The notes beneath the pieces were generated by a model, which saw only the letters and a program-made list of their open reading frames with translations, was not told the origin of the DNA and did not search any database. A stretch of DNA of 64,000 nt from NCBI RefSeq assembly GCF_004766045.1, contig NZ_SPQQ01000001.1, positions 310,001-374,000 of the forward strand, written 5' to 3'. The stretch is from Desulfosporosinus fructosivorans (GTDB lineage: Bacteria > Bacillota > Desulfitobacteriia > Desulfitobacteriales > Desulfitobacteriaceae). A program made the position numbers and the translations under genes. Below, piece after piece: positions 1 to 7,962 of this stretch (position 1 is its first letter; each line of letters opens with the position of its first letter).

Positions 1-226
1 ATCCGCTTTCATAAAGCAGAGCGGGAAACAAGGATGTTTCCCGCCGGCAACTGGCCAAGGATGGCCGATTTGCCGAAACACTCATTCGTGTTTCGCCCTG
101 CCCACTTGCAAGAAAGGGTTAAGCCCTAGTTTGGCACGACGGACGCATGGTCGAGGAGGTGTGACGCGGACCTTCCCTAGTTTGGTACGACGGACGCATG
201 GCTGAGGAGGTGTCTCGCGGACCCTC
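1..226 (-). repeat. Palindromic dispersed element, copy A (cut by window start)
   Basis: This is the reverse-orientation, truncated member of the family seen complete at 18185-18406 and 35026-35247. It shows three consecutive hairpins: 21-44 (GCGGGAAAC stem, loop aaggat), 45-75 (CGGCAA and GGCC stems, loop aaggat) and 74-95 (CGAAACAC stem), the last not found in the other copies. Two successive copies of the outer terminus follow, each running from CCTAGTTTGG to a GCGGACC motif (about 128-174 and 177-226). The element ends one base before the malic enzyme stop codon. Confidence 0.75.
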
Positions 227-1450
227 TTATCGGCTAGCTAATTGAACCGTCTTTTCAAGGACCTCTTTGGGGTCCGCATGAATACGTGCAAGTCCTAAGT
301 CGATAGCGGCTTGAGCAACTGCCGCGGCAACTATCGGTGCTACTCGGGGATCGAAGACTCCTGGAATGATATATTGAGCATTTAACTCTTCATCAGTTAT
401 GATTCCTGCGATCGCATACGCGGCGACGAGATTCATTTCTTCCGTAATATCACTAGCTCGGACATCTAACACGCCTCGAAACATACCTGGGAAAACCAAG
501 ACGTTATTTACCTGATTAGGATAGTCAGAACGGCCAGTACCGACGACTGCCGCTCCTGCCGCTAAGGCTTCTTCCGGGAATATTTCCGGAGTAGGATTTG
601 CCATTGCAAAAATAACCGCAGAATTCATAGTGGCTACCATATCTCCAGTCAGTGCACCTGGAGCTGAAACTCCAATAAAGACATCAGCACCTACCAGTGC
701 ATCGGCTAATGAGCCTTGGAGATTCGCATGATTTGTTAGATTCGCCATCTCTCGCTGCGCTGGGTTCATCCAAAGTTCACCTGGGCAAAGGATACCGGTA
801 CGATCGACCATGATAACATTTTTCAAACCCGCTTTTAGTAATAATTTAGTTATGGCTATTCCTGCGGAGCCAGCTCCATTAACGACTAATTTAACCTCAC
901 TGATCTTTTTATTCACAACTCTTAAGGCATTAATAAGCGCCGCTAACACGACGATGGCTGTACCATGCTGGTCGTCATGGAAAATTGGAATGTGGGTCTC
1001 TTTTCTCAGACGTGCCTCAATTTCAAAACAGCGAGGCGCAGAAATATCCTCTAGATTTATTCCACCGAAATTAGGTTCTAAGGCCTTAACGACCTGAACT
1101 ATTTCATCGACATTCTTTGTATTTAAACAGATGGGGAACGCATTGACTCCCCCAAACTTCTTAAATAAGATGCATTTTCCTTCCATCACGGGTAAAGCTG
1201 CAAGGGGACCGATGTCACCCAAGCCTAAGACCGCTGTACCATCAGATACCACAGCAACCATATTACCCCGACCGGTGTAGTCATAGGCTGCGTCCGGATT
1301 TTCAGCAATCACTTTACAGGGTTCGGCCACACCCGGTGTATATAGAAGGCTCAAATCGTCAGGAGAATTAAGTTCTGCTTTACTAACGACTTCGAGTTTT
1401 CCGACCAGTTCTTTGTGGAGTTTTAAGGCTCGTTCTTGAATACTACTCAT
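227..1450 (-). CDS. NAD(P)-dependent malic enzyme (short bacterial type)
   Basis: It catalyses oxidative decarboxylation of malate to pyruvate in the cytoplasm. The product is about 407 residues, the normal length of the short YtsJ/MaeE-type enzyme. Visible motifs are the N-terminal [11 protein letters not shown] segment with the catalytic Tyr region, the metal/substrate motif FHDDQHGTA, the Rossmann motif [10 protein letters not shown] and the ANPTPEI segment. An ATG at 1474 is possible, but a GGGATGG ribosome binding site precedes the ATG at 1450, which I chose. It lies downstream of a 2-hydroxycarboxylate transporter and a CitA-type two-component system on the same strand, which fits a malate utilisation module like maeKR-maeP-maeE of lactobacilli. 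The stop codon abuts a palindromic repeat element. Cofactor preference cannot be told from sequence. Confidence 0.93.
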   Translation of the reverse strand: MSSIQERALKLHKELVGKLEVVSKAELNSPDDLSLLYTPGVAEPCKVIAENPDAAYDYTGRGNMVAVVSDGTAVLGLGDIGPLAALPVMEGKCILFKKFGGVNAFPICLNTKNVDEIVQVVKALEPNFGGINLEDISAPRCFEIEARLRKETHIPIFHDDQHGTAIVVLAALINALRVVNKKISEVKLVVNGAGSAGIAITKLLLKAGLKNVIMVDRTGILCPGELWMNPAQREMANLTNHANLQGSLADALVGADVFIGVSAPGALTGDMVATMNSAVIFAMANPTPEIFPEEALAAGAAVVGTGRSDYPNQVNNVLVFPGMFRGVLDVRASDITEEMNLVAAYAIAGIITDEELNAQYIIPGVFDPRVAPIVAAAVAQAAIDLGLARIHADPKEVLEKTVQLASR

Positions 1451-1883
1451 TTTTAGACCATCCCACTTTCTCATTTAGTATGTCATTATACTGCATTGGT
1501 AAGCAACTAATTATCATTTCAAAAGATTCGTATTCCATAGACGGCGCACATGAAATGTGCCGTCAACCCAAAGTCACGTTCTCCGTTCTCTGACCCAAGC
1601 AGGGACGCAGTGTGACACGAGTGCGAGGTCTTTTACGTAAGCAGAAAAGCAAACTCCGTGTAAGCGACCCCAGATACGGGGCTGAGCACAGGACGTGCGA
1701 AGCCGACAACTGAGCCAAGGATGGCGAATTTGTCACGATAGTCTCCAGTGGAGATTATCGCCGTAGGCGTGTTCTTTAAAATAATACTATCGCCGAAGGA
1801 TGAACCCCGCTCCCCATTTTAGGAGCTTACACGGTTAGTTTGCTCTGCGTCGTAAGTGCCAAGCGCTGTGTCATACAAGTCCC
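1451..1883. other. Intergenic region with hairpins and a degenerate repeat piece
   Basis: No gene is seen here. A strong hairpin lies at 1540-1564 (GACGGCGCACAT against ATGTGCCGTC, one bulge). The part near 1705-1735 (gagccaaggatggcgaattt) resembles the inner hairpin of the palindromic element at the window start, so this may be a decayed copy. A further short stem (gtctccagtggagat) lies near 1741-1755. The gap separates the transporter from the malic enzyme and may hold processing or termination signals. Confidence 0.4.
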
Positions 1884-3242
1884 CTAATGCCAAAGCTTCA
1901 TCAAGATAGTGGCAAGAACAATCATCGAGGCGCCACCGATCCGGGTTGAGATCTGGGCAAAGGGCATCAATTCCATCCGATTTGAGGCAGAAAGAATAGC
2001 TACGTCTCCTGTTCCACCGAGGCCGCTGTGGCACCCTGTGACAATAGCTGATTCAACGGGATACATGTTCATAAAGCGACCAATGAAAAATCCGGAAGAG
2101 ATCATGGCTATAACCACAGAGGCACAGACCACGAGGTATCCAGGAGTTACGGTAGCGATGACATCTTTCAAAGGGGTGTATAGAACGCCTAAACCGACCA
2201 TCAAAGGCCAGGTGAGACTCGAAGATACAAACTTGTAAAGATGAAATGAACCTTGCTCCATTTTTGCAGGCATGATATTTAAATACTTTACGATGGCTGC
2301 GGTGAAAATCATGATAATTGCACCTGGAATTCCGATAAACGGACTCGCTAAGTTACCAAATACGAAAAAGGCGCAAGCGATGAGAATACCCGCTCCCATA
2401 AGCGGGAAGTCAACTGGTTTATCAATGCCCTTGGCGGTTAAAACTTCTGAATCATCCCCAGTTTTAACCAATACCCCGTTCCCGGTAAGCTCCGGTTTCT
2501 TTTCTCCTAAACGTTTTAATAATCCGGCACATATAATCGCGACGATATTACCGATAACGGCCGCTGGAATAAGTTGGCCGATAAGAGCTTCTTGGGGTAT
2601 TTGTAAAATGGCCGAGTAAGCGATAGACAGTGGAAGGATACCTTCTCCAATGCCCCCCCCGATAATAGGAATAATAATATAGAAGAATGTGCGTTGGATA
2701 GTGTAACCAAACAAAGTACCGACGAGCAACCCAGCTGAAATAGCGGCAGCTGTTCCAACAATGAGAGGAACAAACATGCGCATAAACCCTTGAACGAGAA
2801 CCTTCCGATTCATGCCAAGAATACTTCCGACGACTAAAATTGAAATATAAAAATAGAGAAAATTGGATGTTTTCATGACGGCAGTAATAGCTTTCAATGC
2901 TGAAGGATTAATCAAATTGAAAAAAACCATTGTTGATGGAACCATAATTGCCAAAATAGCAGGGCCACCAATTTCCTTTAAAATGGGGACCTTAAGTCCG
3001 ATATCCCCGAGTAGGATGCCCATTATTATGATGACCGCAAAACCACCGATCATATCCGCAGGGAGTTTACCGTACATTGATGCCATAAATATGACCGCCG
3101 CTAAGACTAGATAGAGAGGCAAGGGAACAACCCCGACTTTTATGTTCGTAAACTTGGAGAAAAAACTGGAAGGTGGGATTTCCTTGTTCTCAGACAATTT
3201 TAATTTGGAACTTGGGACTTCCTTTTTCATAGCCAAACTCAT
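1884..3242 (-). CDS. 2-hydroxycarboxylate (malate/citrate) symporter, 2HCT family
   Basis: This integral membrane carrier of the CitS/CimH/MaeP family takes up malate or citrate with Na+ or H+. The protein is about 452 residues with many hydrophobic segments and both family signature loops: a first GGGIGEG (in PIIGGGIGEGILPLS) and a second GLGGTGD (in CHSGLGGTGDVAIL), the paired re-entrant loops of this family. A longer frame opens at 3290, but AGGAGGTG sits just upstream of the ATG at 3242, so that start is preferred. It lies between a CitA/CitB-type regulatory pair and malic enzyme, which supports malate as substrate; citrate remains possible. Confidence 0.9.
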   Translation of the reverse strand: MSLAMKKEVPSSKLKLSENKEIPPSSFFSKFTNIKVGVVPLPLYLVLAAVIFMASMYGKLPADMIGGFAVIIIMGILLGDIGLKVPILKEIGGPAILAIMVPSTMVFFNLINPSALKAITAVMKTSNFLYFYISILVVGSILGMNRKVLVQGFMRMFVPLIVGTAAAISAGLLVGTLFGYTIQRTFFYIIIPIIGGGIGEGILPLSIAYSAILQIPQEALIGQLIPAAVIGNIVAIICAGLLKRLGEKKPELTGNGVLVKTGDDSEVLTAKGIDKPVDFPLMGAGILIACAFFVFGNLASPFIGIPGAIIMIFTAAIVKYLNIMPAKMEQGSFHLYKFVSSSLTWPLMVGLGVLYTPLKDVIATVTPGYLVVCASVVIAMISSGFFIGRFMNMYPVESAIVTGCHSGLGGTGDVAILSASNRMELMPFAQISTRIGGASMIVLATILMKLWH

Positions 3243-3297
3243 AGAAGCACCTCCTGAATTTATTTGCTTCTTTATATTAAGTTTTTTCAAATAATTT

Positions 3298-3327
3298 AAA
3301 CAGTTTAATTAATTATGTTAACTGTTT
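3298..3327. promoter_or_regulatory. Candidate operator: inverted repeat upstream of the 2HCT transporter
   Basis: An exact 8-base inverted repeat (AAACAGTT ... AACTGTTT, 14-base spacer) lies 56-85 bases upstream of the transporter start, in AT-rich DNA. Next to it, at 3331-3360, is a run of direct repeats of the form aactaaact. CitB/DcuR-type regulators bind AT-rich sites ahead of transporter genes, so this is a reasonable binding site for the neighbouring response regulator. That link is inference. Confidence 0.4.
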
Positions 3328-3378
3328 TGTAACTAAACTAACTAAAGAAACTAAACTAAGTGAAATAATAAACTAGGT

Positions 3379-3409
3379 AAGAAAGCGAAAACCGGCCTGA
3401 TGGCCGGTT
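3379..3409 (-). terminator. Rho-independent terminator after the response regulator
   Basis: On the minus strand the stem CCGGCCATCAGGCCGG (in 3390-3409) is followed by TTTTCGCTTTCTT. It overlaps the response regulator stop codon and would separate the regulatory operon from the transporter gene, which then needs its own promoter. Confidence 0.7.
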
Positions 3410-4124
3410 AAAAATACGTCTTTATAATATTACTTTCAGGCTTTATGCAGCGGTGCTGATAGACCGGTCGGCCGATTGAACCGTATATAACTTCCATGTC
3501 AATAACTCCAATATCCGTAAGAAAACTTAGGTATTTGCGCATCGAGACCCGCGAAACTCCAACACGGTTAGCCATTTCTTCTGTTGAAAAAGAGCGCTCC
3601 TTTATTTCTTGTATGTTATCCCAAACAGTCTTTAGGGTGTTTCGGGTAAGCCCTTTCGGCAATTCACTGGGTACAGCAACCGGGTTCGGACGAAGAAGAC
3701 GTATATCCAATTCTGCCTGACTTAGTTTTTCTTGCCCCTTTGTCATTGTTGCCCAGTCTTGGTAAGCGGATAAAGCCGTATTGAAACGCTCAAATTCAAA
3801 CGGTTTGATTAAATAATCAACGGCTCCATAGCGCAGAGCCTTCTTGATACTTTGACTATCACAAGCAGCGGATACGACAATAACATCAATCCCTTTACCC
3901 AGCTTTCGTATTTGTGCCAATAAATCAAATCCGTTCATACCTGGCATAAAGATATCAAGTAGGATCAAGTCGATTTCTTGATGGTCCAAAATGTTCAAGG
4001 CGTCAACAACTGAGGGGGCCATGGCTATTAACTCAAAGCCCCCGACTTGCTCAAGATAACGCCGATTAAATTCAGAGACCATAGGATCATCTTCTACGAT
4101 TAGGACCTTAATCATTCCATCCAT
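3408..4124 (-). CDS. Response regulator, CitB/DcuR/MalR family
   Basis: It is the cytoplasmic DNA-binding partner of the kinase at 4112-5722. It has 238 residues: an N-terminal receiver domain with acidic pocket E11/D12/D13, phospho-acceptor D57 (in LILLDIFMPG), S85 and K107 (in YLIKPFE), then a C-terminal helix-turn-helix region around 170-215 (STEEMANRVGVSRVSMRKYL). The start overlaps the kinase stop by 13 bases. A second in-frame ATG at 4115 would give a 4-base ATGA overlap and is equally possible. Such regulators activate dicarboxylate or citrate uptake genes, which fits the adjacent 2HCT transporter. Confidence 0.9.
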   Translation of the reverse strand: MDGMIKVLIVEDDPMVSEFNRRYLEQVGGFELIAMAPSVVDALNILDHQEIDLILLDIFMPGMNGFDLLAQIRKLGKGIDVIVVSAACDSQSIKKALRYGAVDYLIKPFEFERFNTALSAYQDWATMTKGQEKLSQAELDIRLLRPNPVAVPSELPKGLTRNTLKTVWDNIQEIKERSFSTEEMANRVGVSRVSMRKYLSFLTDIGVIDMEVIYGSIGRPVYQHRCIKPESNIIKTYF

Positions 4125-5722
4125 CCATCCTTGTTTTTATAAGGTAAAGACACTTTGAACTGAGTTCCTTGACCTTCCTCTGAAGCGATCTCGATTTTTC
4201 CATTAAGTTTCTCCACACTGCGCTTCACTAGGTATAGCCCTAAGCCCCTTTTAGTTCCTTTGGTAGAATAGCCTTTGGAAAAGATTTGGCTTTTTAAATC
4301 ATCGTTAATACCTGGCCCGGTGTCCTTTACTTCAAGGCTTAAAACATTGTCTTCGTATGAAAAGTTAACGTCAATTTGTCTAAGTGGGCAATCAACCACG
4401 GCTTCTAGAGCATTATCGACCAAATTTCCAAACACGGTAACTATTTCGTGAATTACTTCCGGGTCTGCCGGAACCGGCAAAAAGCACTCTTCGAAAAGTA
4501 CTAACTCTGCTCCAACCTCTCGGGCATAACTCATTTTCCCCAGAATAAATCCTGCCAATACTGGATCTTTAATATGTCTTACAATAAAACCGACTTCACT
4601 TTGATGTTGGTGAGCGATTTTACTAATGTACGTGGAGAGCTGATCATAATACTCCATATGGACCATACCAAGAATAACATGCAACTTATTCATAAACTCA
4701 TGGGCCTGTGCGCGCAAGGCGTCTGCGTAGAGTAGCACACCGGTTAATTCTTCAGCCATTTGTTTTATTTCAGTTTTATCTCGGAACGTAGCAATTGCTC
4801 CGACGCTTTTACCCTTTACACAGAGCGGAATGATGTTTGTTACGATCGTTATTCCAAACAGATCGAGTTCCTGATCTAATTCCGCACTCCCCGTCTCCAG
4901 TACATTATTCATCAGTGTATTGGGTATACAGTCCGCTACTTTTTCTCCAACCGGGTCACCTGAAATACCCGCCCGATTAAATAATCGGAGAGCCGCAGCA
5001 TTTGCGAGTGTAATGCGGGAATCTGTGTCAATTGCCAAAATACCCTCCCTTACAGATTCTAACATGGCACTGCGTTCTTCGAGCATTTTGGCAATCTCTT
5101 TAGGTTCTAGGCCAAACATTATGTTCTTTATTTTTCGGGCTAAGAATATGGCACCAATAACGCCTACCATTAATCCTAAGCCAACACTGATATAAATAAT
5201 CAACCGACTCTGGGCTACAGCCTGATTGACATTGTTAAGCAAGATCCCAACGGCAACGGCCCCAACTTGTTTACCAGAAGAAGTAACAATAGGGGTAAAC
5301 GCACGTAAGGACATGCCTAGAGTTCCTTTGGCAATGGAAACAAGTTCGTGACCCTCTAGGGCGGCCCCTTCGTCTCCCCCTACAAAGGGTTGTCCTACCT
5401 TGTTGATATCAGGATGAGACTTTCTTATCCCCTGCATATCCATGACAACTATAAACTCGACAGCGGTGATCTTTCGTATGTCATTCGCAAAGGGCTGAAT
5501 TTCCGCTTCGGCTCTTTGCCCATTTAGCGCTTCAATCACAAGAGGCGAGTGGGCAACAATGCGGGCAATAGTCGTCGCTTTATCTTCTAGATTTTGTTGC
5601 GTGTTATCGGCAATTTCCTGACTAATTAGGATGTCAGTTACTGTTAAAGATAAAGCCACTACAGCGCAAACAAGCAAAGTCATGATGGTCTGTAAACTGA
5701 ATAAGGGTCCACGTTGCCGCAT
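4112..5722 (-). CDS. Sensor histidine kinase, CitA/DcuS/MalK family
   Basis: This membrane sensor has the classic CitA layout: a first membrane segment near residues 10-30, an extracytoplasmic Cache-type sensing domain to about residue 170, a second membrane segment (IIYISVGLGLMVGVIGAIFLA), a PAS domain (LESVREGILAIDTDSRI onward), a Spo0B-like dimerisation helix with the probable phospho-accepting His in RAQAHEFMNKLH, and a HATPase domain with DTGPGI and GLGLYLVK boxes. A start at 5743 is possible, but GGGGGGAAG lies just ahead of the ATG at 5722. It likely senses extracellular malate, citrate or a related acid and phosphorylates the overlapping response regulator. Confidence 0.9.
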   Translation of the reverse strand: MRQRGPLFSLQTIMTLLVCAVVALSLTVTDILISQEIADNTQQNLEDKATTIARIVAHSPLVIEALNGQRAEAEIQPFANDIRKITAVEFIVVMDMQGIRKSHPDINKVGQPFVGGDEGAALEGHELVSIAKGTLGMSLRAFTPIVTSSGKQVGAVAVGILLNNVNQAVAQSRLIIYISVGLGLMVGVIGAIFLARKIKNIMFGLEPKEIAKMLEERSAMLESVREGILAIDTDSRITLANAAALRLFNRAGISGDPVGEKVADCIPNTLMNNVLETGSAELDQELDLFGITIVTNIIPLCVKGKSVGAIATFRDKTEIKQMAEELTGVLLYADALRAQAHEFMNKLHVILGMVHMEYYDQLSTYISKIAHQHQSEVGFIVRHIKDPVLAGFILGKMSYAREVGAELVLFEECFLPVPADPEVIHEIVTVFGNLVDNALEAVVDCPLRQIDVNFSYEDNVLSLEVKDTGPGINDDLKSQIFSKGYSTKGTKRGLGLYLVKRSVEKLNGKIEIASEEGQGTQFKVSLPYKNKDGWME

Positions 5723-5799
5723 GTTCTTCCCCCCAGTGGTCATTTAAAGTACATGCAAAGAATAATGAAAGAGGAGTACATTGTCAAGCTAGGTTCTTG

Positions 5800-5828
5800 T
5801 GTGACACAGCGTCTCGCGGACCCTCTCG
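5800..5828. repeat. Solo terminal fragment of the palindromic element family
   Basis: The stretch gtgacacagcgtctcgcgga followed by ccctc matches the outer terminus of the element at the window start (tgtctcgcggaccctc) and of the other copies. Only the tip is present, so it is either a decayed copy or a sequence used by the family. Confidence 0.5.
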
Positions 5829-5908
5829 TATATTATTAGCAAAACAACATAGACTACTCCTATCAAGATTGCTTAGATAATTCTGCGATAAAAGATGGGG
5901 GATTGACA

Positions 5909-7327
5909 TTGCTGTTAGAGACTGCCCTACTCGTTGTTGCTCTCTCGGCTTTGGGGGCACTCATTGCTGGAGTCGTACTCCTTTTCGTATTCTATTTTGT
6001 AGGAAAACGTTCATTTCGAACTATCGTCCAGAGGCTTTTTGGTTTAGTTATAGAAAGGTTACTTTCAGACAAATACCATGAGAATCTTATGGAACTATGG
6101 AGTGCAGTCCGTCGCACGTCAATCCAAAATATTCTGGAAATCAGTTTGCGAGCCGAAGACGGGAAGCTGATCCAGCGCCCTTTAGGTTCAGCAAGAACAC
6201 TGCCTCATTATGATACTCTAATGTTTGTCCCTGGCCAAATGGCTCGTCTACCCAAGGAGGGAACTATTCCAGTTGATATGAAGGTAACCCTTGGACCTAA
6301 AGCAGAAAAGCCCCTTCAAATCCAAATTCCGCTAATGATCGCTGGTATGGGTTATGGAGAGGGTCTCAGTGAAGAAGCCAAGGTAGCCTTAGCTAAGGCG
6401 GCAAAACAAATCGGGACGGCCACAAATTCCGGTGAGGGGCCCTTTTTGAAAGAGGAAAGGGAGGCTGCTGGAAAGTTTATTTGGCAAATCAGTAGGACCT
6501 CGTGGGGGCGCAATCCTCAAGCGATTGCGGCTGCAGATATGATTGAAGTGCAAATGGGCCAGGGGGCCAGGATGGGACCCTTTACTATTGAACCCTTCAC
6601 AGTGAAGGGAAAGGCCCAAAAATTAATGGGCATATCTCCTGTGCAATCCGTCGTGACCCCAGCCGTAATGCCGGGCATTAATACCCCTTGGGACTGGCCA
6701 AAGTATGTTACTGATTTGCGAGCGGAGGCAGCCGGGAAACCAATTGCTATTAAAATTATGGCGACTGGGGCCTTAGAAAGAGACTTGGCAGTTTGTTTAG
6801 AGGCGGACTTTGATGTCATTGTCCTTGATGGGTCCCAAGGTGGGTCGAGTGGTGCATCTCCACTAATCTGCGATGATTTAGGAATTCCTAGTTTATTAGC
6901 ATTGGTTCGTGCAGAACGTTTTTTATGCGATCAGGGTGCTCGTAAAGATGTGAGCTTGGTGGTTGCAGGAGGGTATGCAACGCCTGGTGAATGTCTAAAA
7001 GCCATAGCTCTGGGTGCGGATGCGATCTATCTGGGAACGGTTCCATTATTTGCTTTGATTCATAAGCAAGTACACAAAATTCTCCCATGGGAACCGCTAA
7101 CCCAATTGGTCTGGTACAATTCTCCCTATAAGCAGCGCCTTGACATTGATTTGGCAAGTAAAAGTGTGGCCAATGTCCTAAAATCTATGACAATGGAAAT
7201 GGAAGAAGGCGTGCGAGCTCTGGGGAAAACAGTCTTATCTGAAGTTGGTCCCAACGATCTTGTTGCTTTGGACGAATGGACAGCTCAGGTAACTGGGGTA
7301 AAGCGGGCTTATCCCTGGCAGAGTTAG
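5909..7327 (+). CDS. Membrane-anchored FMN-binding glutamate synthase-like protein
   Basis: The product is about 472 residues. An N-terminal hydrophobic segment (residues 5-33) is followed by a TIM-barrel resembling the FMN domain of glutamate synthase: MIAGMGYGEGLSEEAKVALA, TNSGEGPF, IEVQMGQGARMG, VLDGSQGGSSGASPL and the FMN-phosphate segment VVAGGYATPGECLKAIALGADAIYLG. The glutaminase domain of full GltB is absent, so it would use ammonia or a different substrate; the true reaction of these stand-alone proteins is not established. The TTG at 5909 is chosen because GGGGGA at 5897-5902 gives normal spacing; the TTG at 5903 touches it. It stands alone between the malate cluster and valS. Confidence 0.8.
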   Translation: MLLETALLVVALSALGALIAGVVLLFVFYFVGKRSFRTIVQRLFGLVIERLLSDKYHENLMELWSAVRRTSIQNILEISLRAEDGKLIQRPLGSARTLPHYDTLMFVPGQMARLPKEGTIPVDMKVTLGPKAEKPLQIQIPLMIAGMGYGEGLSEEAKVALAKAAKQIGTATNSGEGPFLKEEREAAGKFIWQISRTSWGRNPQAIAAADMIEVQMGQGARMGPFTIEPFTVKGKAQKLMGISPVQSVVTPAVMPGINTPWDWPKYVTDLRAEAAGKPIAIKIMATGALERDLAVCLEADFDVIVLDGSQGGSSGASPLICDDLGIPSLLALVRAERFLCDQGARKDVSLVVAGGYATPGECLKAIALGADAIYLGTVPLFALIHKQVHKILPWEPLTQLVWYNSPYKQRLDIDLASKSVANVLKSMTMEMEEGVRALGKTVLSEVGPNDLVALDEWTAQVTGVKRAYPWQS

Positions 7328-7403
7328 GGTATACAACTTGCATCACCCTCCTTTTGACAATATTTATCACGTTGAGTATAATGTATTCAATGAAATATTA
7401 GTC

Positions 7404-7637
7404 AAAACCCGAAGAATGTGAGGAATAGCGTCAGTCAACTGTTCAGAGAGAAAGGCCATTGCTGGAAGGCCTTTTCGGTAAGACGTTAAGGTCGTGCAGG
7501 AGGGGCAGAGGGGAATAGAGTACTCTCTGACGGGAAGGCCCGTTAGCGTATAAACAAGTGCTGAGAGACATGTCCCTCAGAATAAAGGTGGTACCACGGA
7601 AGCTTTTCGTCCTTTTCTAGGATGAAGAGCTTTTTTT
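7404..7637 (+). promoter_or_regulatory. T-box leader (valine) upstream of valS
   Basis: A T-box riboswitch senses uncharged tRNA and allows read-through into an aminoacyl-tRNA synthetase gene. The T-box sequence AAAGGTGGTACCACGG lies at 7584-7599. Upstream are stem I features: an AGAGAG bulge at 7445-7450, a GCTGGAA distal loop, and a GTC at 7491-7493 that is a plausible valine specifier. Downstream, GCTTTTCGTCCT pairs with AGGATGAAGAGC and is followed by seven T (7631-7637), the terminator alternative. The gene served is valS, about 330 bases further on. The specifier position is my reading and is less certain than the T-box itself. Confidence 0.9.
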
Positions 7638-7663
7638 GAGCTCCAAATCGTCTCTAAAACTCG

Positions 7664-7840
7664 GACGGAAGAACCGACCCCGTGTCCTTCGCAGACGGAA
7701 GAACCGACCCCGTGTCCTTCGCAGACGGAAGAACCGACCCCGTGTCTTTCGCAGACGGAAGAACCGACCCCGTGTCCTTCGCAGACGGAAGAACCGACCC
7801 CGTGTCTTTCTCAGACAGGAGAGTCGCCCCCTTGTCTTTC
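7664..7840. repeat. Tandem 30-bp repeat (five copies plus a degenerate sixth)
   Basis: Five nearly identical 30-base units start at 7664, 7694, 7724, 7754 and 7784 (unit begins gacggaagaaccgacccc and ends cgtgtccttcgca), followed by a diverged unit to 7840. Differences are single C/T changes. The core GAAGAACCGACCCCGTGTC resembles GAAGAACCGTCCCCCTGTC in the palindrome at 28778-28825. The array lies between the T-box terminator and valS, so it is transcribed into the valS leader. There are no unique spacers, so it is not a CRISPR array. Confidence 0.9.
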
Positions 7841-7962
7841 CTTCCGACGAGGGATCCGTGGTGCTGTTTGCGTTTCTGAACGCAAAGGCGTATGGTGGGA
7901 TGCAGAAGGAAGAGGATGAACGTGAGAGCTAATACGCCTAATATTGAAAGGAGTTCAGATAT

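Noticed and set aside
1909..2238. 109-codon plus-strand frame (and similar at 2272-2619) inside the 2HCT gene
   Set aside because: Antisense shadows of a well-defined membrane transporter; hydrophobic-codon complement gives long open frames.
7664..7840. Possible CRISPR array
   Set aside because: The 30-base units are directly adjacent with no unique spacers, and no cas gene is in the window.
7636..7932. Arg/Pro-rich 98-codon frame over the tandem repeats
   Set aside because: It begins with TTG inside the T-box terminator and its repetitive protein is only the 30-base unit translated; a parallel frame is equally open. No ribosome binding site.
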